This document shows, piece after piece, positions 9,596-19,257 of a stretch of 64,000 nucleotides of DNA. The position numbers were made by a program, and so were the translations under genes. The notes under the pieces are model-generated. The model was given only the letters and a program-made list of their open reading frames with translations. It was not told where the DNA came from and made no database searches. Position 1 is the stretch's first letter, and each line of letters starts with the position of its first letter. Source of the DNA: Aliamphritea spongicola (GTDB lineage Bacteria; Pseudomonadota; Gammaproteobacteria; Pseudomonadales; Balneatricaceae); the NCBI GenBank assembly GCA_024347235.1, contig AP025283.1, positions 1,550,001-1,614,000 on the forward strand, given 5' to 3'.

Positions 9596-12182
9596 TCAGG
9601 CACTCCGGCTGGAAATAATATTGATTGCTTCGGCTTTCACCGGCGCGGTTGCAGGGGCAATTTGCTGGCGGACTTCTTCAAAGCGGATGTTGTCGTCTGC
9701 GTTGTCACTGTTAACGAAATGACGGAAGCGTTTCAGGGCCTGCGGGTCTTCCAGCGTGGTTTTCCATTCGCACTGATAGCTGCCAATGACAGTTTCCATT
9801 TGCTGTTCCAGTTCGGCACCGATGTTCAGGCTGTCATTAATGATGACGTCCTGCAGGTAGCTGAGGCCGCCTTCCAGATTGTCCATCCAGACGGAGGTAC
9901 GCTGCAGGCGTTCGGCGGTTTTGATGTAGAACATCAGAATCCGGTCGATGTACTGCAGTAAGGTGGCTTTATCCAGATCAGTGGCGAACAGATCACCGTG
10001 GCGGGGCTTCATACCACCGTTGCCGCACACATAGAGGTTCCAGCCTTTTCGGTGGCGATGATGCCGATGTCTTTGCTCTGTGCCTCAGCACATTCACGGG
10101 TACAGCCGGAGACGGCGAATTTGATTTTGTGGGGTGAGCGCAGGCCTTTGTAGCGGTTTTCCACTTCGATTGCCAGACCAAGGCTGTCATCGACACCGTA
10201 GCGGCACCAACTGCTGCCGACGCAGGATTTCACTGTACGCAGTGATTTACCGTAGGCATGACCGGTTTCAAAGCCGGCATCCACCAACCGTTGCCAGATC
10301 GGCGGGAGCTGTTCCAGGCGGGCACCGAAAGGTCGATCCGCTGGCCGCCGGTGATCTTGGTGTAGAGATTATAGTCTTTGGCGATCTGACCGATGACGAT
10401 GAGTTTTTCCGGGGTGATTTCGCCGCCGGGAATGCGGGGTACCACGGAATAGGTGCCGTCTTTCTGCATGTTGGCCAGAAACGTATCGTTGGTGTCCTGC
10501 AGGCTGACGTGCCGGTCTTCAAGGATATAATCGTTCCAGCAGGAGGCTAGCATTGAGCCGATGGCCGGTTTGCAGATTTCACAACCATGCCGATTACCTT
10601 TGCCGTGCCGGCTGAAGAGCTCGCTGAAACTGCGGATGTTTTCTACCCGGATCAGGTTGTAGAGGTCCTGCCGGGTATAGGCAAAGTGTTCGCAAAGATC
10701 ACGGTTTACTGTGATGCCACTGGCTTCAAGTTCGTGATTCAACACATCGGTGACCAGGGCTGCGCAGCCACCACAACCGGTGGCTGCTTTGGTGGTGTCT
10801 TTGATGTCGCCAATTGAGCAGCAACCTGCTGCCACTGCCGCCTGAACATCGCCCTTACTGACATCGTGACAGGAACAAACCTGTGCGCTTTCCGGCAGTG
10901 CGGCAACGCCCAGCGCTGCCTGTTCGGTTCCGGCGCTGTGACGGGGCAGAATCAGGCTGTCAGGGTTGTCCGGCAGGGCGATGCCGTTGAGCATGTACTG
11001 TAACAGGCTGCCGTAATCTTCAGTGTCACCCACCAGAATGGCGCCGAGCAGCTGTGTGTTGTCTTCTGAAACAATCAGGCGCTTGTAGATTTCGTTATGT
11101 TCATCGGCAAAGGTATAGCTGCGGGCACCGGGTGTGCGGGCGTGGGCGTCGCCAATGCTGGCTACATCCACGCCCATGAGTTTGAGTTTGGTGCTCATGT
11201 CAGCACCGGTAAAGCTCAGTGGTCCGCCACACAGGTGATCAGCAACTACTTTGGCCATCTGATAGCCGGGGGCCACCAGACCAAAAATCTGTTTGTTCCA
11301 CAGGGCGCATTCGCCAATGGCGTAAATGTCCGGGTCACTGGTCTGGCACTGGTTGTTGATGACGATGCCGCCCCGTTCCCCGACTTCCAGCTGGCTGCTA
11401 CGGGCCAGTTCGTCACGGGGGCGGATACCGGCAGAAAATACGATCAGATCGGTTTCTAACTGTTCGCCGTCAGCAAACTTCATGCAGTGGAAACTTTGTT
11501 CGCCGGCACAGATTTGCTGGGTATTTTTGTTGGTCAGTACGGTGACGCCCAGAGCTTCTATCTTCTGTTGCAACATGGCACCGCCGCCGGCGTCCAGCTG
11601 GACGGCCATCAGCCGCGGTGCGAATTCAACGACATGGGTATCCAGCCCTAAATCCACAAGAGCCTTTGCCGCTTCCAGCCCCAGCAGCCCGCCGCCAATG
11701 ACTACGCCACGTTTGGCGGTCGCGGCCGCGTCACGGATGCGGTCCAGATCATCAAGGGTCCGGTATACCAGACAGCGTTCGCGGTCGTGCCCTGGTACCG
11801 GCGGCACAAACGGGTAGGAGCCGGTAGCCAGAATAAGTTTGTCGTAGTGCAGTTGCTGGCCGGTGTCGGTGGTTATGGTGTTCTGGTCGCGGTCGATCGC
11901 GGTGATGGTTTCTCCGGTAATCACGCGGATACCCCAGCGGTCATATTCTTCCTGGCTGGCGATGGCGAGATCTTCTTTACCGGTGCCGGAGAAGTAGCTG
12001 CTCAGCTTTACCCGGTCGTAGGCCAGGCAGGGTTCTTCACTGAACACTGTAATACGGAAGGTTTCCAGCTGGCCGTTGTCGGCAAGGCTTTGTAAGAACT
12101 GATGGCCAACCATGCCGTTTCCCGCCACGATTATGTGTGGCGTATGGCTGGTTTTTACTGCTGGGTCTGTTGGCTGTGTCAT
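9596..12182 (-). CDS. nirB: nitrite reductase [NAD(P)H] large subunit (frameshifted)
   Basis: About 862 residues. Domain order: FAD-binding (IIVAGNGMVGHQFLQ near residue 18), NAD-binding (VIGGGLLGLEAAKAL near 155), BFD-like [2Fe-2S] domain (VCSCHDVSKG ... GCGGC near 430), then the sulfite/nitrite reductase domain with siroheme and 4Fe-4S ligands in SCVGSSWCRYG and SGCTRECAEAQ. It catalyses six-electron reduction of nitrite to ammonium. Two base losses, near 10315 and 10040, interrupt the C-terminal third. The ATG at 12182 has AGGAG upstream; a longer in-frame start at 12251 would overlap the preceding gene and lacks such a site. Confidence 0.93.
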
Positions 12183-12247
12183 TATTGGCTCCTGTGAGGC
12201 AGATACGTGGGCGGCTGGAAAAATTGCGTATGCTGACCGGCTTATGT

Positions 12248-13503
12248 TCATCCGGCAGCGGGCCGGGCGGGTCCCGGTGAACAGAATGGCTGACCGAAGA
12301 TCAGATCAGGTTTTAGCTGACTGATGTCCTGCCGGTTATTGATGAGGTTGAAGTACCACTGGCCGTCGGCAACGTCGCCATATAGGATGGCGCCGCTTAA
12401 GCCGTTGCGGGTAAAGAAGAGTTTTTATAGGTGTCTTTGCCGGGATCTTTCAGGACGAGGGTATCGGTTGCGGGTAGCTGGTCGGAAATATTACCGGCGG
12501 AAAACAGATCAATACCGGCGACTTTCAGCTGGGTGGCGCTTGGGCGTGGCTGGTAGCGTTGCTGATAGCGGCCTTTGAGCTGTGCAGCCAGCACGTTGGC
12601 CTGTTCCCAGATGGGGGCAACGAGCCCGAATGTGTGATCGCCGAGCTGGCAGCATTCTCCCAGTGCATAAATGTTGTCGACGGAAGTCTGTAACCGGTCA
12701 TTAATCCTGATGCCTTGCTGACAGTGCAAACCGCTGCTGTTGGCCAGCTGAGTGTTCGGTCTGATGCCGGCAGCAATCACCAGCATATCTGTTTGTAATT
12801 GTCGACCATTGTTGAGTCGCAGGCTGATTGCCTTGTCGGTGTTAACAGTTATGTTTTCCGGTTCGCACCCGGTATGGACAGAGATGCCTCTGTTGATGAG
12901 TGTGTTCTCCAGCAAAGTGGCTGCCGGCATATCCAGCTGCCGGTTCATCAGATACTGACCACGGTGTACCACATCGGTCTGAAGGCCTGCCTTTTGTAGG
13001 CCGTGGGCTGCTTCCAGCCCCAGCAGACCACCGCCAAGCACCACTGCCCGGTGGGCATTACGGCTGCTGTTGAGAATTTGGGTGACGTCATTCAGGGTGC
13101 GGAACTGATGAATGTTTTCATGCTGAATGTGCTGTAAAGGTTCCGGAATAAAAGATGAGGCACCGGTGGCGAATACCAGTTTGTCATAGGCCAGGCGTAC
13201 ACCGCTTGCACTGCTGATGTAGCCGTTTTCAGTATCCACATGGATGACCGGGTCATCGGTATAAAGATGTATACGGTGCTGCCGGTACCAGTCTTTATTG
13301 TGAAGCTGTATATCTGTCCGGGGCATTTCACCGGCAAGCACCGGGGAAAGCAAAATCCGGTTATACGCCAGCTGTGGCTCGGCACCAAAAATACTGATGC
13401 GGTAATTGTGTCCTTCATCTGCCAGCATTTCTTCCAGCAGGCGGGTACCTGCCATGCCATTTCCGATAATAATCAGATGGGGTTTGGCAGATGCTGAATA
13501 CAT
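12248..13503 (-). CDS. FAD-dependent NAD(P)H oxidoreductase, NasB-like electron donor to nitrate reductase
   Basis: About 418 residues after one A is restored in the run near 12424. It resembles the N-terminal half of NirB: FAD site IIIGNGMAGTRLLEEML near residue 11, NAD site VVLGGGLLGLEAAHGL near 150, and a second FAD contact at IYALGECCQLGDHTFGL near 287. It lacks the siroheme domain. In assimilatory clusters a stand-alone flavoprotein of this type passes electrons from NADH to the nitrate reductase. First gene of the segment that also carries nirB, nirD and nasA, with its own sigma54-like promoter and leader hairpin. The partner assignment is inferred from context. Confidence 0.8.
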
Positions 13504-13547
13504 ACATAGCTCCGTGATGACTGTAAGGGTACCGCGGGGGCGGCAAT

Positions 13548-13598
13548 AAAGGCGCTCACCTGTCGGGCTGGTGCAAGCCCGACAGGATGAACGCCTTT
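13548..13598 (-). terminator. leader terminator/attenuator upstream of the FAD reductase-nirBD-nasA genes
   Basis: A long hairpin, AAAGGCG..CACCTGTCGGGCT on one arm and its near-perfect complement on the other, with a GCACCA-type loop. In transcript orientation it starts AAAGGCG and ends CGCCTTTATT. It lies 45 bases upstream of the FAD reductase ATG and downstream of a sigma54-like promoter, so it would stop transcripts before the operon unless relieved. It shares the AAAGGCG/CGCCTTT base with the hairpin before the transporter gene. Confidence 0.75.
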
Positions 13599-13657
13599 GT
13601 TCGTTTTAAAGTTGCAGATAGCGGCAGAGAAACTGTCAGTATCCGGTTTGTTATATA

Positions 13658-13672
13658 GCAGGCTCTGTGCCA
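13658..13672 (-). promoter_or_regulatory. sigma54-type (-24/-12) promoter for the FAD reductase-nirBD-nasA operon
   Basis: Minus-strand TGGCACAGAGCCTGC has GG and GC dinucleotides separated by exactly 10 bases and the full TGGCAC -24 block. About 60 bases separate it from the leader hairpin. NtrC-like half-sites (TGCACCA at 13777-13783 and TTTGGTGCA near 13738) lie about 65-110 bases upstream, the usual enhancer distance. Confidence 0.6.
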
Positions 13673-13785
13673 GAACGTAAAAACGATTAATAAACAGTGT
13701 GTTACCGGTTTTGTGATTTTTCAGGACAGGCCGCCTGCACCAAAGCAAACCCACCGGACAGGGCGGTGCCTGCTATTGGTGCACG

Positions 13786-15578
13786 TTAGCCCAGGGCGGT
13801 AACCGCCAGAAGCGTCAGCAGCAGTGCACCGCTAAGCCCTTGCCAGAACAGCAGGGGATTGCGGCTTAACAGCGGTTGCTGTTCGAGCAAACTGACCAGC
13901 TCAGCATTCGGTGTGCTGAAGTCATGGATAAATTCAGAAAGGGCCTGATAGCGGACAGCCGGGTCAGCCTGCAGGGCTTTTTGCAGGCAGGCTTCGATCC
14001 AGACAGGAAGGTCAGGCCGGTGTTGGCGGGCCGGTGTGTAATTCAGCTGGTTGTATTGCCTGATTTGGCAGCCGTCTTTTGCAACTGGTCGTAGGGATGT
14101 TGTCCGGTCAGCATTTCATAGCTGATGATCGCCAGTGAAAACAAATCTGAGCGGGTAGTTCCCGAATTGCCCAGCAGGTATTCCGGTGCGGTATAGCCTA
14201 CCGCTCCGGGGATTGCGTCGGCAGCCGGGGATGGAGTTCATTGACGCCGGCAATCTGTACGCTGCCGTAATCAATGATTTTTACCTGACCATCCTGGTTG
14301 AGCATGATGTTTTCGGGCTTCAGGTCCTGATGAATAATGCCCTGCCTTTGCAGAGCGCGCAGTCCGGCGGCGGTTTGCCGTGATATTTTACGTACCTGAT
14401 GTATGTCCGGTGTCGGGTGTTCGTTCATCCACTGGCGCAGGTTAATACCGTCTATGTACTCGCTGACCGCGTACATAAAGCGTTTATCGGCGCTGCTGAA
14501 GGTGCGCATCAGATGACAATGCTTCACGGTCTGGCCGGTCCATTCCTCACGGATAAAGGCTTGCAGATATGCCGGATCGTCAGAGAAGTTCAGTGAAGGG
14601 GCCTTGAGTGCGCAATAGTGGCCGTTACGCAGATCTTTAACTTTATATAAGTGACTGCGGGTGCCACTGAAAAGGGTATCGATAACCTGATAGTGGTCGA
14701 TTGTCTGGCCGGTTTTCAGGACTGGCGGAACGGGTAGGTGCGCAAAGGCTTGTTGTGCCTCATGCTGATTCCGGTCCGGTAAATGATTAATGCTGATGAT
14801 GAGCGCGGTCAGGTTATCCTGGCTACCGTTTTGCAGGGCCTGGCTGACCAGTTGCCGGGCGATATCTTCCAGCTTTGCAGCTGTCGGAGAAGTGATCTGA
14901 TGTTCACGCCGGAGGGTGTCGAGTATGGCGCTGTTTTTCAGGTGTTCGTGTACGCCGTCGGTGGTCAGCAATATAAGATCACCGGCCTTTAACTGTTTGC
15001 TGGAAAAATCGACTTTCAGGTGTGGGTCAGCCCCAGGGCTCTGGCCAGATAGGTATGTTGCTGTTCGCAATGCTGATGATCTTCACTGAGCTGCTCCAGA
15101 CGGCCGTTACGGATATGGCAGATACGGGAGTCGCCGATATGAAAGGTAAACAGGGTGGCTGATTTGATGATGGCGGCCGAGAAGGTTGTCAGCAGGCCGG
15201 TTTGTTCCGCAGCCTGCTGCCGGTGCAGCCAGCTGTTCAGTGCATTCAGTACCCGGGCGCTGGATTGCTTGACGCTCCAGCTGTCTGGGGTTGAAAAGTA
15301 GTCCTGCATGAAGCTGGTAACACTGGTCTGGCTGGCAATGGCTGCATCCGGGCAGCTGCTGACACCGTCGGCAATGGCGGCGGCCGCACCTTAAAAGGGC
15401 GGCTGGCGTTATCCGGGTACGCTGCCGCAAAAGCATCCTGATTAATGGGTTTTACCCCGGCACTGGAGTACCCGCCGAAACTCACTTGCAGTTCCCGGGT
15501 GCGGGGCTGCAGGCTGTCTGACAGGTTAACCGAAGCGTGCTCCTGAACCGGTTTGGCTGAGAGGTTGGCTGAATTCAT
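13786..15578 (-). CDS. bifunctional PP2C-type phosphatase / serine-threonine protein kinase (frameshifted)
   Basis: About 598 residues. N-terminal PP2C domain (INQDAFAAAYPD, AAIADGVSS, FHIGDSRICHIRNG, LTTDGVHE, GSQDNLTALI supply the metal-binding aspartates), then a protein kinase domain with the catalytic IIHQDLKPENIMLN and DYG in place of DFG, TAPEYLL as APE motif, and one C-terminal membrane helix (LFWQGLSGALLLTLLAVTAL). HQD replaces the usual HRD. Base losses near 15390 (A), 15018 (G), 14213 and 14080 (A). The same gene type sits between the nitrate transporter and nirB in Pseudomonas nitrate clusters (PA1782); its role there is not established. Confidence 0.85.
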
Positions 15579-15640
15579 AATATGTACCCTTCTGAGCAGC
15601 GTTTACCCGGCTATGGGTAAACGCCGTATCACTGGCCGGA

Positions 15641-17121
15641 TTAAGTCACGCTGATCAGTTCAACGCTGCCGTTTTCATCCACTTCTGCCATATGGCCTTC
15701 GGGTTCCTTCAGGAACGTAAGGCAGATAAGGCCCATGATTGCGGTGGTGCTGATCACCATAAAAACACCTGATACTCAACCAGCGATAACACGGTGAGAT
15801 AAAACACGGCACCGACGTTACCGTAGGCACCGGTCATGCCGGCAATCTGCCCGGTAAGACGTCGCTTAATCAGGGGCACCACGGCGAATACTGCACCTTC
15901 ACCGGCCTGGACGAAGAACGAGCAGGCCATGGCGGTAATCACCGCCAGAACCAGTGGCCAGCTGCTGTCGATCAGTGCCATCAGGGCATAGCCTGCAGCC
16001 AGGCCAGCGGTAAGAATCAGCAGGGTTTTACGGCGACCAAAACGGTCACTGAGCCAGCCACCACCGGGGCGTGACATCAGATTCATGAAGGCGTAGGCAG
16101 ATGCCAGCAGACCGGCAACGACCATATCCAGTGAGAATACATCCGCAAAAAACAGTGGCAGCATGGAAACCACCGCCAGTTCGGAACCGAAGGTGGCGAA
16201 GTACAGCACATTCAGAATGGCGACCTGCTTAAATTCATAGCGCTCATATTCCGGCACAGGCGCAGAGAATATATGCCGGTTAATGCGGTATGCGCTGTAG
16301 CAGTCGTAAATGAAAATGCCGGTCAGTAACAGGTAAATCACATAGCAAACCTGTTCACTGAGGAGGCCGACACCGGCAGGTGATAACTTCCAGCTGAGCA
16401 GTGCCAGAGCAGCATACATTGGCAGCTTCATGATGATCAGCAACCAGAAGTCTTTTACGCTGGAGACTTCCATACCGCCGATTTTTTGGGTTTGTAGTAG
16501 GTGGCGCCTTTGGGGGTGTTGGTGACATTCAGGTACCAGATCACACTGAAGCACAGGCTGATAAAACCACTGAGCAGCACTGCAATCCGCCAGCCTTCCA
16601 GGTTGGTAAATTCAATTAGCCCCAGCAGGATTGCCATACCCGGCAGCAGCATCGCGCCGGCAGCAGAACCGAAGTTGCCCCAGCCGCCGTAAATACCCTC
16701 AGCGGTGCCTAGTTCGTTAGCCGGGAACCATTCACTGACCATCCGGATGCCTACCACAAAACCGGCGCCGACAAAGCCCAGCAGAAAACGGGCAATGGCA
16801 GCGTCCATGAAGTCATCCGCCAGTGCGAACATGAAGCAGGGGATGCTGGCCAGTGCCAGAATGCAGGCATACACGTGACGGGGGCCGTATTTGTCGGTGA
16901 GCATGCCGACGATGACCCGGGCCGGGATAGTCAGGGCAACGTTGAGGATCAGCAGGGTTTTAATCTGTTCCCGGGTCAGGTTGAGCGATTCACCGATAAC
17001 GCCCAGCAGGGGAGCGTGGTTAAACCAGACAAAGAAGGTGATAAAAAGCGATCCAGCTGAAGTGCAGGATCTTCATCTTCCCCTGCCAGGAAAAGAGGTT
17101 AAAGCGGGTGGTCGTGTCCAT
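15641..17121 (-). CDS. nitrate/nitrite transporter, NarK/NNP family MFS (frameshifted)
   Basis: About 494 residues, 12 membrane helices expected. FVWFNHAPLLG near residue 28, RFLLGFVGAGFVVGIRMVSE (conserved nitrate-binding arginine region) and GIYGGWGNFGSAAGA (nitrate signature) are diagnostic of the NNP family; a second signature GMTGAYGNVGAVFYLT lies near residue 440. Imports nitrate across the inner membrane for assimilation. Three base losses, in a T run near 17047, an A run near 16491 and a T run near 15767. Good AAGGAG ribosome site. Preceded by a terminator-like leader. Confidence 0.92.
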
Positions 17122-17140
17122 CGTTAGCTCCTTAAAATTA

Positions 17141-17190
17141 AAAGGCGCTTAAAAAGCTGTGGTTTAAACCAGCAGCTTTTAAGCGCCTTT
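17141..17190 (-). terminator. leader terminator/attenuator between nasT and the nitrate transporter
   Basis: Near-perfect hairpin: AAAGGCGCTTAAAAGCTG paired with CAGCTTTTTAAGCGCCTTT around a TTTAAA-containing loop, followed in transcript sense by TAATTTT. No promoter is visible between it and nasT, so the transporter must be expressed by read-through from upstream. NasT is an ANTAR antiterminator, and this is the expected position of its target; I could not recognise the two small hexaloop hairpins with certainty. Confidence 0.75.
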
Positions 17191-17243
17191 GCCTGAAACT
17201 GTGAATGTAGGGTTGTGTGTGAATCCGGTGTCGTTTTCTGTGG

Positions 17244-17825
17244 TCAGTGCTCCAGAGCGGTGATCAGTTGTCTGGCCAGTTTTGCCAGGCTGATACTTTG
17301 CTGCATTGACATGTTGCGCATTGCAGTGAAGGCCTGTTGTTCGTCGCATTTGTGATGCTGCATGACCAGACCTTTCGCCTGTTCAATGAGCTTGCGCTCG
17401 TCCAGTGACCGCTCGGCCCGGGCCAGATCCTGTTGCAGGTGGCCGGTTGTTTCAAACCGCATACAGGCGATCCGGATAACAGATGCCAGCCGGTTGTATT
17501 GCAGGCCTTTTATAAGATACGCGCTGGCACCGGCCTGCAAAGCCTGTTCGGCAGTGTGCTGGTTGTCTGAATCGGTAAAGATGATCAGCGGCATCGGTTG
17601 CTGTTGCTGGAGGTGCTTTAACTGAATAAGCAGTTCCGGGCTGAGGGATGTTTGGCGGATACACAGGATATCTGTATGGCTGCGCTGAAAGTTCGCCGGT
17701 AAGGTTGAACCGCAGGTGTGGCTGACTTCATAACCCAGTCTGAACAGGGCGTCCTGCAGTGAGGCGTCGGAATCCAGTTGGTCATCTAACAGGTAGACTT
17801 GGGAATATAAAAGCGTCGGGTTCAT
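17244..17825 (-). CDS. nasT: ANTAR-domain response regulator NasT (nitrate antiterminator)
   Basis: 193 residues, intact. N-terminal receiver-like domain lacks a clear phosphoacceptor environment (VYLLDDQLDSD at the start), and the C-terminal ANTAR helices are plain: LDERKLIEQAKGLVMQHHKC then EQQAFTAMRNMSMQQSISLAKLA. NasT binds paired hairpins in nas leader RNA and prevents terminator formation when nitrate is present; normally it is held inactive by the nitrate sensor NasS. No nasS is next to it here. Its promoter appears to be sigma54/NtrC-type. Confidence 0.88.
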   Translation of the reverse strand: MNPTLLYSQVYLLDDQLDSDASLQDALFRLGYEVSHTCGSTLPANFQRSHTDILCIRQTSLSPELLIQLKHLQQQQPMPLIIFTDSDNQHTAEQALQAGASAYLIKGLQYNRLASVIRIACMRFETTGHLQQDLARAERSLDERKLIEQAKGLVMQHHKCDEQQAFTAMRNMSMQQSISLAKLARQLITALEH

Positions 17826-17874
17826 CTGAATGGGGCTCTGCCAGTTGTAAGAATGCTGTTATCAGACTCATAAA

Positions 17875-17889
17875 GCAGAAAGCGTGCCA
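17875..17889 (-). promoter_or_regulatory. sigma54-type (-24/-12) promoter of nasT
   Basis: Minus-strand TGGCACGCTTTCTGC: perfect TGGCACG -24 block and GG-N10-GC spacing. It is about 50 bases before the nasT start. Confidence 0.7.
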
Positions 17890-18020
17890 AACGGCTGGGT
17901 GAGTAACGCGGGATGGATTTTTAAATCTTAATAATCAAGGGGTTAAGATTGTTTTGATCATCAGCTTCCTTATTTATGAATGATGGCCAGTGTGCATATT
18001 CAGTGCGAAATTTTGGCGGT

Positions 18021-18035
18021 GCACAAATCTTGTGC
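18021..18035. promoter_or_regulatory. NtrC-type enhancer site upstream of nasT
   Basis: GCAC-AAATCTT-GTGC fits the NtrC consensus GCAC-N7-GTGC exactly and lies about 140 bases upstream of the sigma54 promoter. Further GTGC half-sites occur at about 17992-18006. Points to nitrogen-limitation control of nitrate assimilation. Confidence 0.6.
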
Positions 18036-18055
18036 TCAGGCTGACGGGGAAAGCA

Positions 18056-18079
18056 AAACCACCGCAGGGGCGGTGGTTT
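18056..18079. terminator. rho-independent terminator hairpin
   Basis: AAACCACCGC-AGGG-GCGGTGGTTT, the same stem sequence as the terminator at 4161. Lies downstream of the glyoxalase gene on the minus strand. Confidence 0.75.
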
Positions 18080-18091
18080 CAGTTCAGACGG

Positions 18092-18156
18092 GCTTTTCAG
18101 TAGAGCTTTTCAGTAGAGCTTTTCAGATGAGCTCTTTACTCGAGTTCTTTAGATGA
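18092..18156. repeat. 13-bp tandem repeat array, five degenerate units
   Basis: Units GCTTTTCAGTAGA (twice), GCTTTTCAGATGA, GCTCTTTACTCGA, GTTCTTTAGATGA run head to tail. The last unit contains the glyoxalase stop codon, so the array grew over the 3' end of that gene. A sister array with 13-bp GCTTTT units lies at 19172. Confidence 0.85.
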
Positions 18157-18598
18157 GCTTACCAGTGGCCGGTATTTTCCATTGAGGCCCAGGGTTCAGC
18201 AGGTGCCAGAGATTCGCCCTTTGCAGCAGCTCGATGGAGATGTTATCCGGTGAGCGTACAAACGCCATGTGGCCGTCCCGTGGCGGACGGTTGATGGTGA
18301 CGCCGGCATCCTGAAGTTTCTGGCACAGGGCATAGATATCATCCACTTCAAATGCCAGGTGGCCAAAGTTGCGGCCTTCATCATAGTCTTCCGGGTCCCA
18401 GTTGTAGGTTAGCTCCAGTAACGGGCTTTGGTGTTCCCGGGCATGGGCTTCGTAGTGAGGGTCGGCCAGGAAGCTCAGAGTAAAGCGGCCGCCTTCATAT
18501 TCGTTGCGTTTGATTTCAACCAGTCCGAGAAGGTCACAGTAAAATTTCAGGGATGCGTCCAGGTCTTTTACCCGAACCATGGTGTGTAGGTAGCGCAT
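18149..18598 (-). CDS. gloA: lactoylglutathione lyase (glyoxalase I), VOC superfamily
   Basis: 149 residues, intact. Two beta-alpha-beta-beta-beta modules typical of glyoxalase I; metal ligands fit H at MRYLHTMVRV, E in LLELTYNWD, H in FGHLAFEVDD and E in ISIELLQ. LTYNWDPEDYDEGRNFGHLA is the classic family signature. Isomerises the methylglyoxal-glutathione hemithioacetal to S-lactoylglutathione in the cytoplasm. The gene end lies inside a tandem-repeat array, which may have altered the last few residues. Confidence 0.92.
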   Translation of the reverse strand: MRYLHTMVRVKDLDASLKFYCDLLGLVEIKRNEYEGGRFTLSFLADPHYEAHAREHQSPLLELTYNWDPEDYDEGRNFGHLAFEVDDIYALCQKLQDAGVTINRPPRDGHMAFVRSPDNISIELLQRANLWHLLNPGPQWKIPATGKLI

Positions 18599-18719
18599 GG
18601 TGGCCTCGTTGTTTTTATGGGCGTGATGAGAGTGGTGAATGTTCGCTGCGGCTTAAGCCGTCTCTTGTCATGTGCCTGATTCTACATAAGTTAACCGCAA
18701 TAATGCAGTACCGGGCTGT

Positions 18720-19089
18720 TCAGAGTATCCACCAGAAGAATGCCACTGCTGAGGTGCCGGCTACCAGGCATAGCCCCAGTAAGTAGAGGAAGATAAAGAG
18801 GGTGTAGTAGCGGATTGCCAGATAACCTGCCGCGATAGCAAACCCTGCGCCAGCGACTGTTTGCAGCCAGCCGGGCCAGAATCCCGGATAGTTGTTCAGG
18901 GCAATATATGTGAGCCCGGCAAGCGCCAGAATCAGCAGCAGGTCGGTGATGGTGCGCAGCCAGGTTTGTTCAGGGAGTCCGGGGATACATGCGGATATAA
19001 CGTTCGAGGGGATCGTCCCGGATAAATACGGGGTGTCCGGGGTGTTCTTCATCAAAGTGCAGCGTATAGCGCGGGTATTTCCCATTCAT
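18720..19089 (-). CDS. small inner-membrane protein of unknown function (probable frameshift)
   Basis: About 122 residues if the frame is joined near 18985. From the ATG at 19089 (AAAGG upstream) the reading MNGKYPRYTLHFDEEHPGHP is protein-like but stops early; adjusting by one C in a CCCC run joins it to GLPEQTWLRTITDLLLILAL and three hydrophobic helices ending AVAFFWWIL. An alternative start at 19085 gives an uninterrupted 121-residue ORF with a less plausible N-terminus. I do not recognise the family. Confidence 0.55.
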
Positions 19090-19171
19090 AAGCAGACCTT
19101 TTGTGTCACACATTTTTCAGTATAGAAGGGCTTTGCTCAGGTGTGGGAAAGCGAGGGTGTTTTTATGTGAA

Positions 19172-19210
19172 GCTTTTGTGACGCGCTTTTGTGACGGGCT
19201 TTTGTACGGA
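19172..19210. repeat. 13-bp tandem repeat, three units
   Basis: GCTTTTGTGACGC, GCTTTTGTGACGG and GCTTTTGTACGGA in tandem, between the small membrane gene and the terminator of the pxp operon. Same period and same GCTTTT core as the array at 18092. Confidence 0.8.
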
Positions 19211-19214
19211 AACA

Positions 19215-19241
19215 AAAACGGCCGCGAATGGCGGCCGTTTT
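19215..19241 (-). terminator. rho-independent terminator of the pxp/D-glutamate cyclase operon
   Basis: AAAACGGCCGC / GCGGCCGTTTT stem with a GAATG loop and flanking A and T runs, 17 bases beyond the DUF4392 gene. Confidence 0.85.
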
Positions 19242-19257
19242 ATGAGTGGCGGGGCGA

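Noticed and set aside
12182..12251. Upstream start for nirB giving 23 extra residues
   Set aside because: The extension overlaps the preceding gene's end, while the ATG at 12182 has a strong ribosome site and a family-like N-terminus.
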